Assembly: GCF_000813005.1 (NCBI RefSeq)
Contig: NZ_JSYP01000014.1
Location: 1 to 64,000, forward strand
DNA from: Flavobacterium sp. KMS
Lineage (GTDB): Bacteria; Bacteroidota; Bacteroidia; Flavobacteriales; Flavobacteriaceae
Length of the DNA stretch: 64,000 nucleotides
Direction: 5' to 3'
The notes beneath the pieces were generated by a model, which did not search any database, had not been told where the DNA came from, and saw only the letters and a program-made list of their open reading frames with translations. Position 1 is the stretch's first letter. Each line of letters begins with the position of its first letter. This document shows positions 25,950 through 34,209 of this stretch, one piece after another. Both the position numbers and the translations under genes were made by a program.

Positions 25950-27917
25950 ATGAAAAAAGACGCTATTGCCCCACCTACGCGATGGACCAGAGATTATTTA
26001 TTTGATATTCTCAAAGATTTAGGAATCCATTACATATTTGGTGTTCCCGGTACCAACGAAATCCCACTAATAGATGGAACCTCTTACCCCGAAAATGGAG
26101 TTAAGTATATAGAATGTTTACACGAAAATATTGCTATTGGAGCTGCAATGGGTTCAGCTCGAATGACAGGTAAGCCAGGAGTACTTATAGTGCATGTAAC
26201 ACCAGGAATTGCCCACAGTATTGGTAATCTTTTTAACGCTCATCGATCGCAAATGCCATTAGTAGTACTTTGTTGTCAGCAACAGAACGAGCTGGTAACA
26301 CAAGAACCATTACTAGCATCAAACTTAGTAGATCTTGCCAAACAATACACAAAATGGGCTCATGAAGTGCGCACAGCCGAAGAAATGCCACTTGTATTAC
26401 AAAGAGCCTTTAAAGAAGCTATGGCGCCGCCAAATGGTCCAGTTTTTATCTCTATACCATGGGAATTTACAATGGTAGCCATCGAGGAAAATCAAAAAAT
26501 AAAAGGAGTTACCCGTATTTCTCCACACTTTACAGGAGATGATGAGTCTATTAAAGAAACTGCTAATTTATTGGCTACAGCCAAAAACCCGCTTATTGTA
26601 GCTGGCGATGCAGTAGGATATGCCGATGCCTGGAAAGAAATTCAAGACCTAGCCGAATTAATTGGTGCACCTGTAGTTTTACAATCATTTAGTAGTGTAG
26701 CAAACTTCCCTAACAATGACTATCACTGGCAAGGAGAATTAGCAGGAAGTCAAGCAGGAGTTCAAGCTGCTTTTAAAGACCATGACGTAGCTTTTTTAAT
26801 CGGTTTTGGAGCTCAGGCACAAGTAGCAGTATTCAAATATTCAGATGGACCGCTTATACCAGAACAGGTAAAACTAGCCTATCTTACAAACAACACTTGG
26901 GATATAGCTAAGAATTTTTATGGTGAAACAGCCATTCTAGGAGATATTAAAGCCACATTGCCAATACTAAACAATTATATCTCCCCGCAAAGACCTAAAG
27001 AAGCCGATGCAAGAAATCAAAAACTCAAGGCCTTAGATCTTGTTCGTGCTCAAAAATGGGATCTGTATCATGAAAAAGCTATGAATGAGCCAGATATCTG
27101 GGCAGTTGTTATAGCCAAAGCATTAAAAGAAGCTATAGAAGATCGCAACTTAGCCGATAATTTTGTCTATGTACACGAAGCTGTATCCGATGGAGCTCCA
27201 TTTCAGTATTATCTACCTTTTGGAACCAAAGGAGCAAAACCTATTAGTTATTATTGTGTCGCAGGAGGCTCACTAGGATGGTCAATGCCAGCATCATTAG
27301 GAATTAAACTAGAAGACAAAACTTCACAAGGAATTGGTACTAAATTAGTCATTAATGCCATTGGCGATGGATCATCTTTATTCTATCCGCAAACATGGTG
27401 GACAGCAGCGCACGAAAAATTACCAATCTTATATATCATTACCAATAATCACGAATACCATACATTACAGTTAGGCTTACAACAAGTAGTTGCTGCCTAT
27501 GGTAAAGCTCCTGGATATGGATGGAACCCTAAAACTATGGATCCCTCTTATTTGCGATTAGAAAGACCAAAAATGGATTTTGTGAATCTGGCAAAAGCTT
27601 TTGGTGGAGAACATGGCGAAGTTGTTCTTACTCCCGCTACAGTAAAAGAAGCTGTCGAGAGAGGAATAAATCACGTTTTAACCAATAATACTTCTTATAT
27701 ACTAGATATGCGTATTGCATCGGACACACCACCAATACAAATAAAATCTAATGATGCAACCTTTTTGGTCGATAAACGATATGCGTTACAACCAACCTTA
27801 AATATATCTCTGGAAGATTCATTAAGAGGGAATTCATTAAACATGAAAGCATCTTTAAAAAACACTGACCTTCTAGAAAACGAAAGTACAATACTTAATT
27901 TACCATCATTCTTTTAA
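25950..27917 (+). CDS. Thiamine-diphosphate-dependent enzyme (decarboxylase/acetolactate synthase family)
   Basis: A 655-residue enzyme with the three-domain POX/ALS/benzoylformate-decarboxylase plan. The N-terminal pyrimidine domain has YIFGVPGTNEIPLIDG and the activating glutamate in LHENIAIGAAMG (Glu about 59). The middle domain has NPLIVAGDAVGYADAW. The C-terminal PP domain carries the Mg-ThDP motif IGDGSSLFYPQTWW ... YIITNN (about 474-508). It is longer than most (550-600) because of a C-terminal tail. An active 2-oxoacid decarboxylase or carboligase is expected. The next gene encodes an amino-acid-oxidase-like flavoprotein, which would supply a 2-oxoacid substrate. Substrate not known. 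Confidence 0.85.
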   Translation: MKKDAIAPPTRWTRDYLFDILKDLGIHYIFGVPGTNEIPLIDGTSYPENGVKYIECLHENIAIGAAMGSARMTGKPGVLIVHVTPGIAHSIGNLFNAHRSQMPLVVLCCQQQNELVTQEPLLASNLVDLAKQYTKWAHEVRTAEEMPLVLQRAFKEAMAPPNGPVFISIPWEFTMVAIEENQKIKGVTRISPHFTGDDESIKETANLLATAKNPLIVAGDAVGYADAWKEIQDLAELIGAPVVLQSFSSVANFPNNDYHWQGELAGSQAGVQAAFKDHDVAFLIGFGAQAQVAVFKYSDGPLIPEQVKLAYLTNNTWDIAKNFYGETAILGDIKATLPILNNYISPQRPKEADARNQKLKALDLVRAQKWDLYHEKAMNEPDIWAVVIAKALKEAIEDRNLADNFVYVHEAVSDGAPFQYYLPFGTKGAKPISYYCVAGGSLGWSMPASLGIKLEDKTSQGIGTKLVINAIGDGSSLFYPQTWWTAAHEKLPILYIITNNHEYHTLQLGLQQVVAAYGKAPGYGWNPKTMDPSYLRLERPKMDFVNLAKAFGGEHGEVVLTPATVKEAVERGINHVLTNNTSYILDMRIASDTPPIQIKSNDATFLVDKRYALQPTLNISLEDSLRGNSLNMKASLKNTDLLENESTILNLPSFF

Positions 27918-27957
27918 AGAAATAATCGTTGTGAAAACAACATAAATATATAACAAA

Positions 27958-29604
27958 ATGGAAAACGAAAAAATTGATATCGCCATAGTTGGTGGAGGTG
28001 TTTCGGGCGTATACAGCGCATGGAAACTAAAAACAAAATATCCAAACAAAAAGATTGTTCTTTTTGAAGGAGGAGATCATATTGGAGGGCGTTTATTATC
28101 TGTAATCCCCCCAGGAATTCCTAATATGGTAGCAGAGTTAGGCGGAATGAGAATTCTTGAAAACACACAACATTTAATTGTAAAATTAATAGATGATATT
28201 AATGCAAAATTATCTCAGGAGGATCAAATCAAGTTATATGATTTCCCAGTAGATCAGCCACAAAACATCGCTTATTTGCGTGGAGAGCACCTGCGCTTAT
28301 CTGATTTTACAAGCGAACCAGACAAAGTACCTTATAAATTATCCTTTTTAGAAAAAGGCAATACTTCTGGAGCCATAATTGTAAATGCAATCGAACAATT
28401 GGTTCCGGGTATAACAAATACGGAATTGACGGAAAAAGAGCGTTTAAAAATGTGTCAGGAAGCTACTTTTGAAGGAGAGCCATTATACAAATTAGGTTTT
28501 TGGAATCTGCTCTATCGCGTAATTAGCGGTGAAGCATATCAATTTAGTATCGATTCCGGAGGATATAACTCAACATTAGTCAATTGGAATGCTGCTGATG
28601 CAATCCCGTGGTACCTCTCAGATTTTGGTATTAAACCTGTATATAAAGGATTTAAAAATGGATTCCAACAAGTTCCGATTTCATTAGCAAACTTCTTCGA
28701 AGCAGATGGAGGCGAAATAAGATTAGATTCCAAACTCGAAGGATTTGAGTCTAAAAATAATTTATTTGAACTTACTGTAAATGGCGAAATAATCGAGGCG
28801 ACACAATTAATATTAGCAATGCCACGTCGTTCGCTAGACTTATTAACCAATACTTCGCCTAGATTACAGGAAATTCAATCCCTTATAAGCAGTGTAACAC
28901 CACGACCATTATTTAAAATATTTACGACCTATACAAGTCCTTGGTGGAGAAATGCAGGATATAATGATTCTGAAGGAGAATATGTTCCATTACAATCTGG
29001 AAGAACCGTTACCGATTTACCAATAAGACAAACTTATTATTGGCCATTAAATAACGGACATCCTTCAGTAAGTGGAGAATCAATGCTATTAGCAAGTTAT
29101 GATGATGGTTCGAATATCGGGTTCTGGGATGGACTTAGACCTCAACGTAAAAAAGCCTGGAAAAAAGGCATCTCACATGCCGAACTTCTGGACGATCCGT
29201 TTATTGGAGAATATTCAGAAACAGAATCTCTTTTAAGTAAAGCTTTAAATCAAACCTGGCATCAATATCAGGCTCCGCGCAAAATGGTCGAAGAATTAAG
29301 CCGTCAGTTAAAACAAATACATGATGTCGATTATGCACCAGCAGTTAAGAACGCATCGTTCCGTGACTGGGGAGAAGACCCATTTGGAGGTGGTTGGAAT
29401 AGTTGGAATATTGGAGTAAAAAGCTGGGAAGTAAAAGAAAAAATTATCCACCCGATAGACAACTGTTCTTTATATATATGTGGAGAAGCTTATTCTGATG
29501 GACAAGGCTGGGTTGAAGGAGCATTACAAACCGCAGACATGATGCTAACAAAATTCATTGCTGTAGAAAGTAAAACCCCAGTACAACAAGAAGCTACTCT
29601 ATAA
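27958..29604 (+). CDS. Flavin amine oxidase family protein, probable L-amino-acid oxidase
   Basis: A 548-residue FAD enzyme. The Rossmann FAD motif is IVGGGVSGVYSAWKL (about 10-24), followed by EGGDHIGGRLLSV. The sequence AELGGMRI (about 59-66) corresponds to the ELGAMRx motif whose Arg binds the substrate carboxylate in L-amino-acid oxidases, which favours an amino acid over a simple amine. The C-terminal FAD segment is YICGEAYSDGQGWVEGALQT (about 507-526). There is no signal peptide, so cytoplasmic. It would turn an amino acid into a 2-oxoacid, ammonia and H2O2; the upstream ThDP enzyme could decarboxylate the product. Related VioA/RebO-type oxidases act on tryptophan, but the specificity here is not established. 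Confidence 0.82.
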   Translation: MENEKIDIAIVGGGVSGVYSAWKLKTKYPNKKIVLFEGGDHIGGRLLSVIPPGIPNMVAELGGMRILENTQHLIVKLIDDINAKLSQEDQIKLYDFPVDQPQNIAYLRGEHLRLSDFTSEPDKVPYKLSFLEKGNTSGAIIVNAIEQLVPGITNTELTEKERLKMCQEATFEGEPLYKLGFWNLLYRVISGEAYQFSIDSGGYNSTLVNWNAADAIPWYLSDFGIKPVYKGFKNGFQQVPISLANFFEADGGEIRLDSKLEGFESKNNLFELTVNGEIIEATQLILAMPRRSLDLLTNTSPRLQEIQSLISSVTPRPLFKIFTTYTSPWWRNAGYNDSEGEYVPLQSGRTVTDLPIRQTYYWPLNNGHPSVSGESMLLASYDDGSNIGFWDGLRPQRKKAWKKGISHAELLDDPFIGEYSETESLLSKALNQTWHQYQAPRKMVEELSRQLKQIHDVDYAPAVKNASFRDWGEDPFGGGWNSWNIGVKSWEVKEKIIHPIDNCSLYICGEAYSDGQGWVEGALQTADMMLTKFIAVESKTPVQQEATL

Positions 29605-29647
29605 AGCTAAACAACTAATTTTGCCCCCCCCTTTTTATACTCAAAAA

Positions 29648-29677
29648 AGCTCAATTCTGTTGAATTGGGCTTTTTTT
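29648..29677 (+). terminator. Rho-independent terminator after the oxidase gene
   Basis: A 10-bp stem AGCTCAATTC / GAATTGGGCT (one G-U) with loop TGTT is followed by T7. It lies 43 bp after the oxidase stop codon. Confidence 0.85.
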
Positions 29678-29789
29678 ATTAGGGTTCTGAGAGGCAAAGG
29701 TTCAAAGTTGCAAAGGCTCTGAAAAGCTTTGTGGACTTTGCGTAAAACCTTGCGTCCTCTGCGGTTAATTGTATCCAAATATCCTCAAA

Positions 29790-29829
29790 CTTGTCACCCT
29801 GACTCAGGAAGGGTCTCCGTAAATAACTC
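29790..29829 (+). repeat. R6 hairpin repeat, copy 1
   Basis: Begins CTTGTCACCCTGACTCAGGA and ends AACTC. The internal arms ACCCT and AGGGT can pair. The first 30 bases (29790-29819) are exactly inverted at 29963-29992. Confidence 0.75.
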
Positions 29830-29949
29830 AATTATCCAATGAAACAATTCAAGAAAAAAATGAGCCTTTACTCTATTTAACATGAGAGTATTTACTCTGT
29901 GTTATATGCTAACTTATTATCATCTAAATCAAATACTGTTCTTCTTTTT

Positions 29950-29992
29950 GTCGAGCTACTAGCGGAGACCCTTCCTGAGTCAGGGTGACAAG
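29950..29992 (-). repeat. R6 hairpin repeat, copy 2 (opposite orientation)
   Basis: On the minus strand it begins CTTGTCACCCTGACTCAGGA and ends AGTAGCTCGAC. It forms a head-to-head pair with copy 1, separated by about 120 bp. A third, diverged copy lies at 59197-59239. Confidence 0.75.
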
Positions 29993-30199
29993 ATTATGCA
30001 TGTATTGTGGCAAAATCTTACCTTATGTTTTTGTTTTCTTTTTTCAACCTTAGTACCTCAGAACCTTTGTTCCTTTGAACCTAGAAAAGACTAATTCTCT
30101 AACAAACAGATATTTTAGTCTAAAAAAAACTATTTTAGCTATTTGATTGAATATTATTTTTTTGTAACTTTTCATGTTTAACTTTTAATCAAAAAAACT

Positions 30200-30565
30200 A
30201 TGAAAAAATCTACACTGCTTATCTTCGGGATTGCCTTATTATCAATATTAATGATTTCATGTCATAAAGGAAGAAATACACTCGTTAATTCCTGGAAAGT
30301 TACCAATGTAGAGGTCAAAAAACCACTTACAGATTCAATCAAAAACATAATACTCACTAAAGGAAATCTTACGTTTACAAAAGATGGAAAAGTAACCGGG
30401 TATTTAGATTCAGAATTAAATGGAACATTTGCTCTATACAAAGCAGGAAAAAGTTTAATTATTAAAGATGAAGTAGGTACTCCCTACCCTTTTGTAAGTA
30501 CTATAGAAAAAGATCAATTAATATTAGATGGTGAAGAAATGAAACTAACATTAGACAAGAAATAA
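30200..30565 (+). CDS. Small lipoprotein, lipocalin-like
   Basis: A 121-residue lipoprotein: signal MKKSTLLIFGIALLSILMISC with the acylated cysteine at about 21. The remainder is a small beta-barrel-like domain starting NSWKVTNVEV, with TKGNLTFTKDGKVTGYLDSE and LIIKDEVGTP. This pattern is typical of the 'lipocalin-like' lipoproteins common in Bacteroidota. Ligand and role are unknown. Its own terminator follows at 30615-30644. Confidence 0.75.
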   Translation: MKKSTLLIFGIALLSILMISCHKGRNTLVNSWKVTNVEVKKPLTDSIKNIILTKGNLTFTKDGKVTGYLDSELNGTFALYKAGKSLIIKDEVGTPYPFVSTIEKDQLILDGEEMKLTLDKK

Positions 30566-30614
30566 ACCTAGAACTTATCTAATGCTTTCAACCTAAAAAA
30601 AACATAATTCTTTA

Positions 30615-30644
30615 AGCTCCTTATTCATTTTAAGGAGCTTTTTT
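30615..30644 (+). terminator. Rho-independent terminator
   Basis: A 9-bp perfect stem AGCTCCTTA / TAAGGAGCT with loop TTCATTT and a T-run, 49 bp after the lipoprotein stop. A near copy of this terminator occurs at 35427-35453. Confidence 0.85.
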
Positions 30645-30780
30645 ATTTCAAACAAAACATAAAAATTTACAATTTTATTACGCTGTACAAAATGCAATCG
30701 ATATTGCTTTAATAAATAATATAAAGCTACAATACACTTTCAAATCAAAATATCTACTAAATTAATCGTCAAACAAATAA

Positions 30781-31464
30781 CTATAATTTAGTAATATCCT
30801 GTATGTAAATTTCTTTTCGGTTATAAACAAGAATCTGATTTGTTTCTAATTCATTAATCAGTTGTGTGGCTGTTTGCCTTGAAGTACAAATAATTTGAGC
30901 AATATCATTTTGAGTTAGATAATTCTCTATTCTAACTGAGTTTCCAGACTGAACACCTTCTTTTGCTGCCCAATCTTTTAGAAACTGAATCATTCTGGTT
31001 CTGGCATCCTTAGAAATCAGATTAGAATAACTGTTTTTGATACGTTTCATTTTTAGCCCGACAAATTTAGTGTAAGACAGCGCCAAAGCTGGATTTCGCA
31101 ATAATAAGTCTTCAAAATCTGACATCAAAAAACTACATATTGTAACATCATCAGAGAGTACTTTGGCATATTCATTTGTCTGTTCATCAGTTTCGAGACT
31201 TAATTCTCCAAATAAATCTCCCTTCTGGATAATATCCTTTATATTTTCATTGCCTCCTTCATCAACAGAAACAATTTTGATATTCCCTTTTTTCAACAAA
31301 AAAATACGAGGCACATCAGAAGAAGAAAAATAAATAATTTCTCCTTTGTTTGCTTTTTTAAAACCAGTAATAATACATAATTGTTTTATTTCTCTAAAAC
31401 TCAATGTTTCAAACAATTTGTGATCACGCAAATACCAATACTTTAATTCCTCATACATATACAT
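30781..31464 (-). CDS. Crp/Fnr-family transcriptional regulator
   Basis: A 227-residue protein with an N-terminal cyclic-nucleotide-binding-like domain (NKGEIIYFSSSDVPRIFLLKKGNIKI; GDLFGELSLETDEQ, about 85-98) and a C-terminal Crp-type winged helix with LTQNDIAQIICTSRQTATQLINELE (about 187-211), which is the full-length Crp/Fnr layout. GELSL resembles the phosphate-binding cassette of cAMP-binding members, but the following Arg-Ser pair is not seen. It is convergent with the lipoprotein gene and divergent from the ABC-F gene 280 bp away. An alternative ATG lies two codons inside. Confidence 0.88.
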   Translation of the reverse strand: MYMYEELKYWYLRDHKLFETLSFREIKQLCIITGFKKANKGEIIYFSSSDVPRIFLLKKGNIKIVSVDEGGNENIKDIIQKGDLFGELSLETDEQTNEYAKVLSDDVTICSFLMSDFEDLLLRNPALALSYTKFVGLKMKRIKNSYSNLISKDARTRMIQFLKDWAAKEGVQSGNSVRIENYLTQNDIAQIICTSRQTATQLINELETNQILVYNRKEIYIQDITKL

Positions 31465-31624
31465 AAAATCTATTGTTGTAAATATAACTTATTTTTATAC
31501 TTTTTATAGCTGAGATATTGAATTATATAGCTTTGTTATCCTTTTTCTTAAAATAATAGAAGAAAAAAATGACAGCAGAATTATCTCCAAAATCATATTA
31601 TATGCCCTATTAAACAAAAAAATG

Positions 31625-31632
31625 TATCTTTG
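31625..31632 (+). promoter_or_regulatory. Promoter -7 element of the ABC-F gene
   Basis: TATCTTTG matches TAnnTTTG exactly. It would give a leader of roughly 105 nt before the ABC-F ATG at 31746, long enough to hold the hairpin at 31694-31715. No TTG at proper distance is visible. Confidence 0.5.
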
Positions 31633-31693
31633 TAATCTCAAAATTAAAGCAACACTATATGTGAAAAATAATTTCTTTCGGACAATCAAGAAG

Positions 31694-31725
31694 GTAGACT
31701 CCAAATCGAGTCTGCTTAATTTATT
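31694..31725 (+). promoter_or_regulatory. Leader hairpin before the ABC-F gene, possible attenuator
   Basis: An 8-bp stem GTAGACTC / GAGTCTGC with loop CAAATC is followed by TTAATTTATT, in the untranslated leader 30 bp before the ATG. A GTG-started frame runs through the hairpin and overlaps the start of the ABC-F gene, ending with TGA near 31803. Many antibiotic-resistance ABC-F genes are controlled by ribosome-dependent leader attenuation; the arrangement here is compatible with that but unproven. Confidence 0.4.
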
Positions 31726-31745
31726 CATCTCAAAAGAAAGAAATT

Positions 31746-33329
31746 ATGCTTATTCTACAAAACATTTCATATACACATCCCAACAAGGAATTGTTATTTG
31801 ACACTATTAACTTTACTGTCAATACTAACGAAAAAATCGCCTTAATAGGCAACAATGGCACAGGAAAATCGACTTTGCTTAAAATCATTGCAGGCAAATT
31901 ACAACCCTCAAACGGACAAGTAAGATGCGGCTCTGAACCTTATTATATACCACAAATATTTGGTCAGTATAATGATCTTACAATTGCTCAGGCATTACAA
32001 ATTGAGGAAAAACTAACCGCTCTAAAAGAGATTCTGGAAGGAAACGTATCCGATAATCTTAACGCATTAAATGATGATTGGACAATCGAGGAACGCTGCA
32101 ACAATGCCTTAAAATATTGGCAATTAACAGACTTAGATTTATCACAAAAAATAGAAACTTTAAGCGGAGGACAAAAAACAAAGGTTTTCCTTGCTGGTAT
32201 TTCTATTCATCAGCCAGAATTAGTGCTGTTGGATGAACCCAGTAATCATCTTGATGTAACAGCCAGACAATTATTGTATGATTTTATTCAGTCTACATCG
32301 AGCGCTTTAATTGTAGTAAGTCACGACCGAAAATTATTAAATCTTTTAAACACCGTTTTCGAACTAAGTAAGCGAGGTATTAGTGTTTATGGTGGCAATT
32401 ATGATTTTTATGCTGAGCAAAAGCAAATAGAACAAAACGCCCTAAATCAGGATTTACATAGTAAAGAAAAAGCGTTACGAAAAGCCAAAGAAAAAGAACG
32501 TGAAACGCTGGAACGTCAACAAAAACTAGACGCTCGTGGCAAAAAGAAACAGGAAAAAGCTGGTGTAGCCCGAATAATGATAAATACCTTAAGAAATAAT
32601 GCTGAGAATAGTACCTCGAAAATAAAAGGAATGCATGCCGAAAAGATTGATGGTATCTCACATGAACTGCAAGAATTACGTTCGGCTTTGCCAGAAATAG
32701 ACAAAATGAAATTTGGTTTTGATAATTCGTCATTACACAAAGGCAAAATTCTATTTAATGCCAAAGAAATTAATTATAGCTATGATAATGAGTTTATTTG
32801 GAAACAAAACCTAAATATTCAGATTACTAGTGGCGAACGCATTGCATTAAAAGGATCTAATGGTTCAGGAAAAACCACTTTGATAAAATTAATACTGGGG
32901 AAATTAGAACCAAAAACAGGTACATTATCCCGAGCAGAAAATACGTCAGTTTATATAGATCAGGATTATTCGCTTATAGACAATCAGCTTAAAGTATACG
33001 AACAAGCACAACAATTTAATACCACCGCATTACAAGAGCATGAAATCAAGATGAGGCTTAACCGTTTCTTATTTACTAGAGAAGATTGGGATAAACCTTG
33101 CAATGTATTAAGTGGTGGAGAAAAAATGCGTTTGATGCTTTGTTGTCTAACAATAAGCAATCAGTCGCCAGATAGTATAATCCTCGACGAACCGACAAAT
33201 AACCTTGATATTCAGAACATCGAGATCCTAACTGCAGCAATTAATGAGTTTAAAGGAACATTAATCGTTATATCACACGACGAATACTTTTTGGAACAAA
33301 TAAATATTGAGCGAACAATTTTATTGTAA
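31746..33329 (+). CDS. ABC-F family ribosome-associated ATPase
   Basis: A 527-residue protein with two ABC domains and no membrane segments. Domain 1: Walker A GNNGTGKST (35-43), signature LSGGQKTKV, Walker B LVLLDEPSNHLD, H-loop VVSHDR. Domain 2: Walker A GSNGSGKTT (about 373-381), LSGGEKMRL, SIILDEPTNNLD, VISHDE. A charged coiled-coil P-site-type linker (EKALRKAKEKERETLERQQK and following, about 238-310) lies between them. ABC-F proteins act at the ribosomal E site and either protect against antibiotics or aid translation; this long-linker type with its own leader hairpin and regulator could be a resistance factor. An AraC gene follows after 5 bp, then a Tet(X)-like gene. Confidence 0.9.
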   Translation: MLILQNISYTHPNKELLFDTINFTVNTNEKIALIGNNGTGKSTLLKIIAGKLQPSNGQVRCGSEPYYIPQIFGQYNDLTIAQALQIEEKLTALKEILEGNVSDNLNALNDDWTIEERCNNALKYWQLTDLDLSQKIETLSGGQKTKVFLAGISIHQPELVLLDEPSNHLDVTARQLLYDFIQSTSSALIVVSHDRKLLNLLNTVFELSKRGISVYGGNYDFYAEQKQIEQNALNQDLHSKEKALRKAKEKERETLERQQKLDARGKKKQEKAGVARIMINTLRNNAENSTSKIKGMHAEKIDGISHELQELRSALPEIDKMKFGFDNSSLHKGKILFNAKEINYSYDNEFIWKQNLNIQITSGERIALKGSNGSGKTTLIKLILGKLEPKTGTLSRAENTSVYIDQDYSLIDNQLKVYEQAQQFNTTALQEHEIKMRLNRFLFTREDWDKPCNVLSGGEKMRLMLCCLTISNQSPDSIILDEPTNNLDIQNIEILTAAINEFKGTLIVISHDEYFLEQINIERTILL

Positions 33330-33334
33330 AATAT

Positions 33335-34162
33335 ATGGAATCTTTAAAAGTACAACATCAAGAATTTGAATCTCCTACAGAATTGCTCGCTGCCATAAAA
33401 TGTTTTTGGTATGACAAAAGAAATTTAGGAGAATTAGAAACTAGTTTTGAAGTAGTTCCAGATGGTTATGCCGAAATAATTTTCTATTTCGGCAGCACCT
33501 GCAGCATATCTTATAATGGAAGTTTACAGCCACTCCCGTCACCTTTTTTGATAGGATTACTTAATAAACCGGTTCTTTTTTATGCCAAAGATTGTTTAGA
33601 AATTATTGGTATAAGATGTTATCCCTGGACAGTATTTGATTTACTAGGATTATCCTCTGGAAAAAACGGAGTTCAAGCATTTGAACATCCTATTAATCAA
33701 CTTCAATCAGTATTAAAAGATTTAGTACTTAGTAATAAAATTGATGGCGCCATAACTCTGGTAAAGCAATACTTTCTGAATGCACAATCGCAAATCCCTA
33801 CTAACAGTATGTTATACAAAGCTGGAGTTGCTATGAATAAAGCAAACGGTTCTATACCCGTAAGTCAGGTTGCCGAAGCTGCACATGCAACAGTTCGTAC
33901 TTTAGAAAGAAAGTTTAAACAATCCTCTGGTTATAGTGTAAAAGACGTATCAGGACTCATGCGGTTTGAGCAAGTACGAAACCAATTATGGGACAATCCA
34001 AATTCGAATATTGCCAGTTTAGCTCATGAATTTGGCTACACCGATCAATCTCATCTAAGTAAAGAATTTAAGCGCTATAGTGGCACTACACCAGCGGCAT
34101 TTGCACGAAAGGCAAAGAAAGAAACCTTAAGTAATGATTTTGTCGCGTTTATACAATCCTAA
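33335..34162 (+). CDS. AraC-family transcriptional regulator
   Basis: A 275-residue regulator. The N-terminal domain has FEVVPDGYAEIIFYFG and LIGLLNKPVLFY, the DUF6597/cupin-like pattern of many Bacteroidota AraC proteins. The C-terminal HTH_18 has VSQVAEAAHATVRTLERKFK and IASLAHEFGYTDQSHLSKEF followed by KRYSGTTPAAF, with both helix-turn-helix units complete. It starts 5 bp after the ABC-F stop codon, so they are co-transcribed. The inducer is unknown; control of the ABC-F and/or the Tet(X)-like gene 47 bp downstream is likely. Confidence 0.9.
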   Translation: MESLKVQHQEFESPTELLAAIKCFWYDKRNLGELETSFEVVPDGYAEIIFYFGSTCSISYNGSLQPLPSPFLIGLLNKPVLFYAKDCLEIIGIRCYPWTVFDLLGLSSGKNGVQAFEHPINQLQSVLKDLVLSNKIDGAITLVKQYFLNAQSQIPTNSMLYKAGVAMNKANGSIPVSQVAEAAHATVRTLERKFKQSSGYSVKDVSGLMRFEQVRNQLWDNPNSNIASLAHEFGYTDQSHLSKEFKRYSGTTPAAFARKAKKETLSNDFVAFIQS

Positions 34163-34209
34163 CCTACTAACATTATTGAATTTTGTATGATAATTAATAA
34201 TACAAAATC

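Larger units (their letters stand above)
29678..30199. repeat. Intergenic repeat region (inverted R1, R6 pair, CTTTGAACCTT motif)
   Basis: No gene in about 520 bp. Contents: an inverted R1 unit (29700-29775, ending CTCTGCGGTTAATTG), R6 hairpin copy 1 (29790-29829) and copy 2 in opposite orientation (29950-29992), which share an exact 30-bp inverted repeat, and the CCTTAGTACCTCAGAACC...CTTTGAACCT motif at 30045-30082. The last 100 bp before 30200 are AT-rich and carry the promoter of the lipoprotein gene. Confidence 0.75.

Noticed and set aside
29790..29992. A 203-bp MITE with 30-bp terminal inverted repeats.
   Set aside because: No target-site duplication is visible at the ends, and the same unit occurs alone near 59.2 kb, so a pair of REP-type units is more likely.
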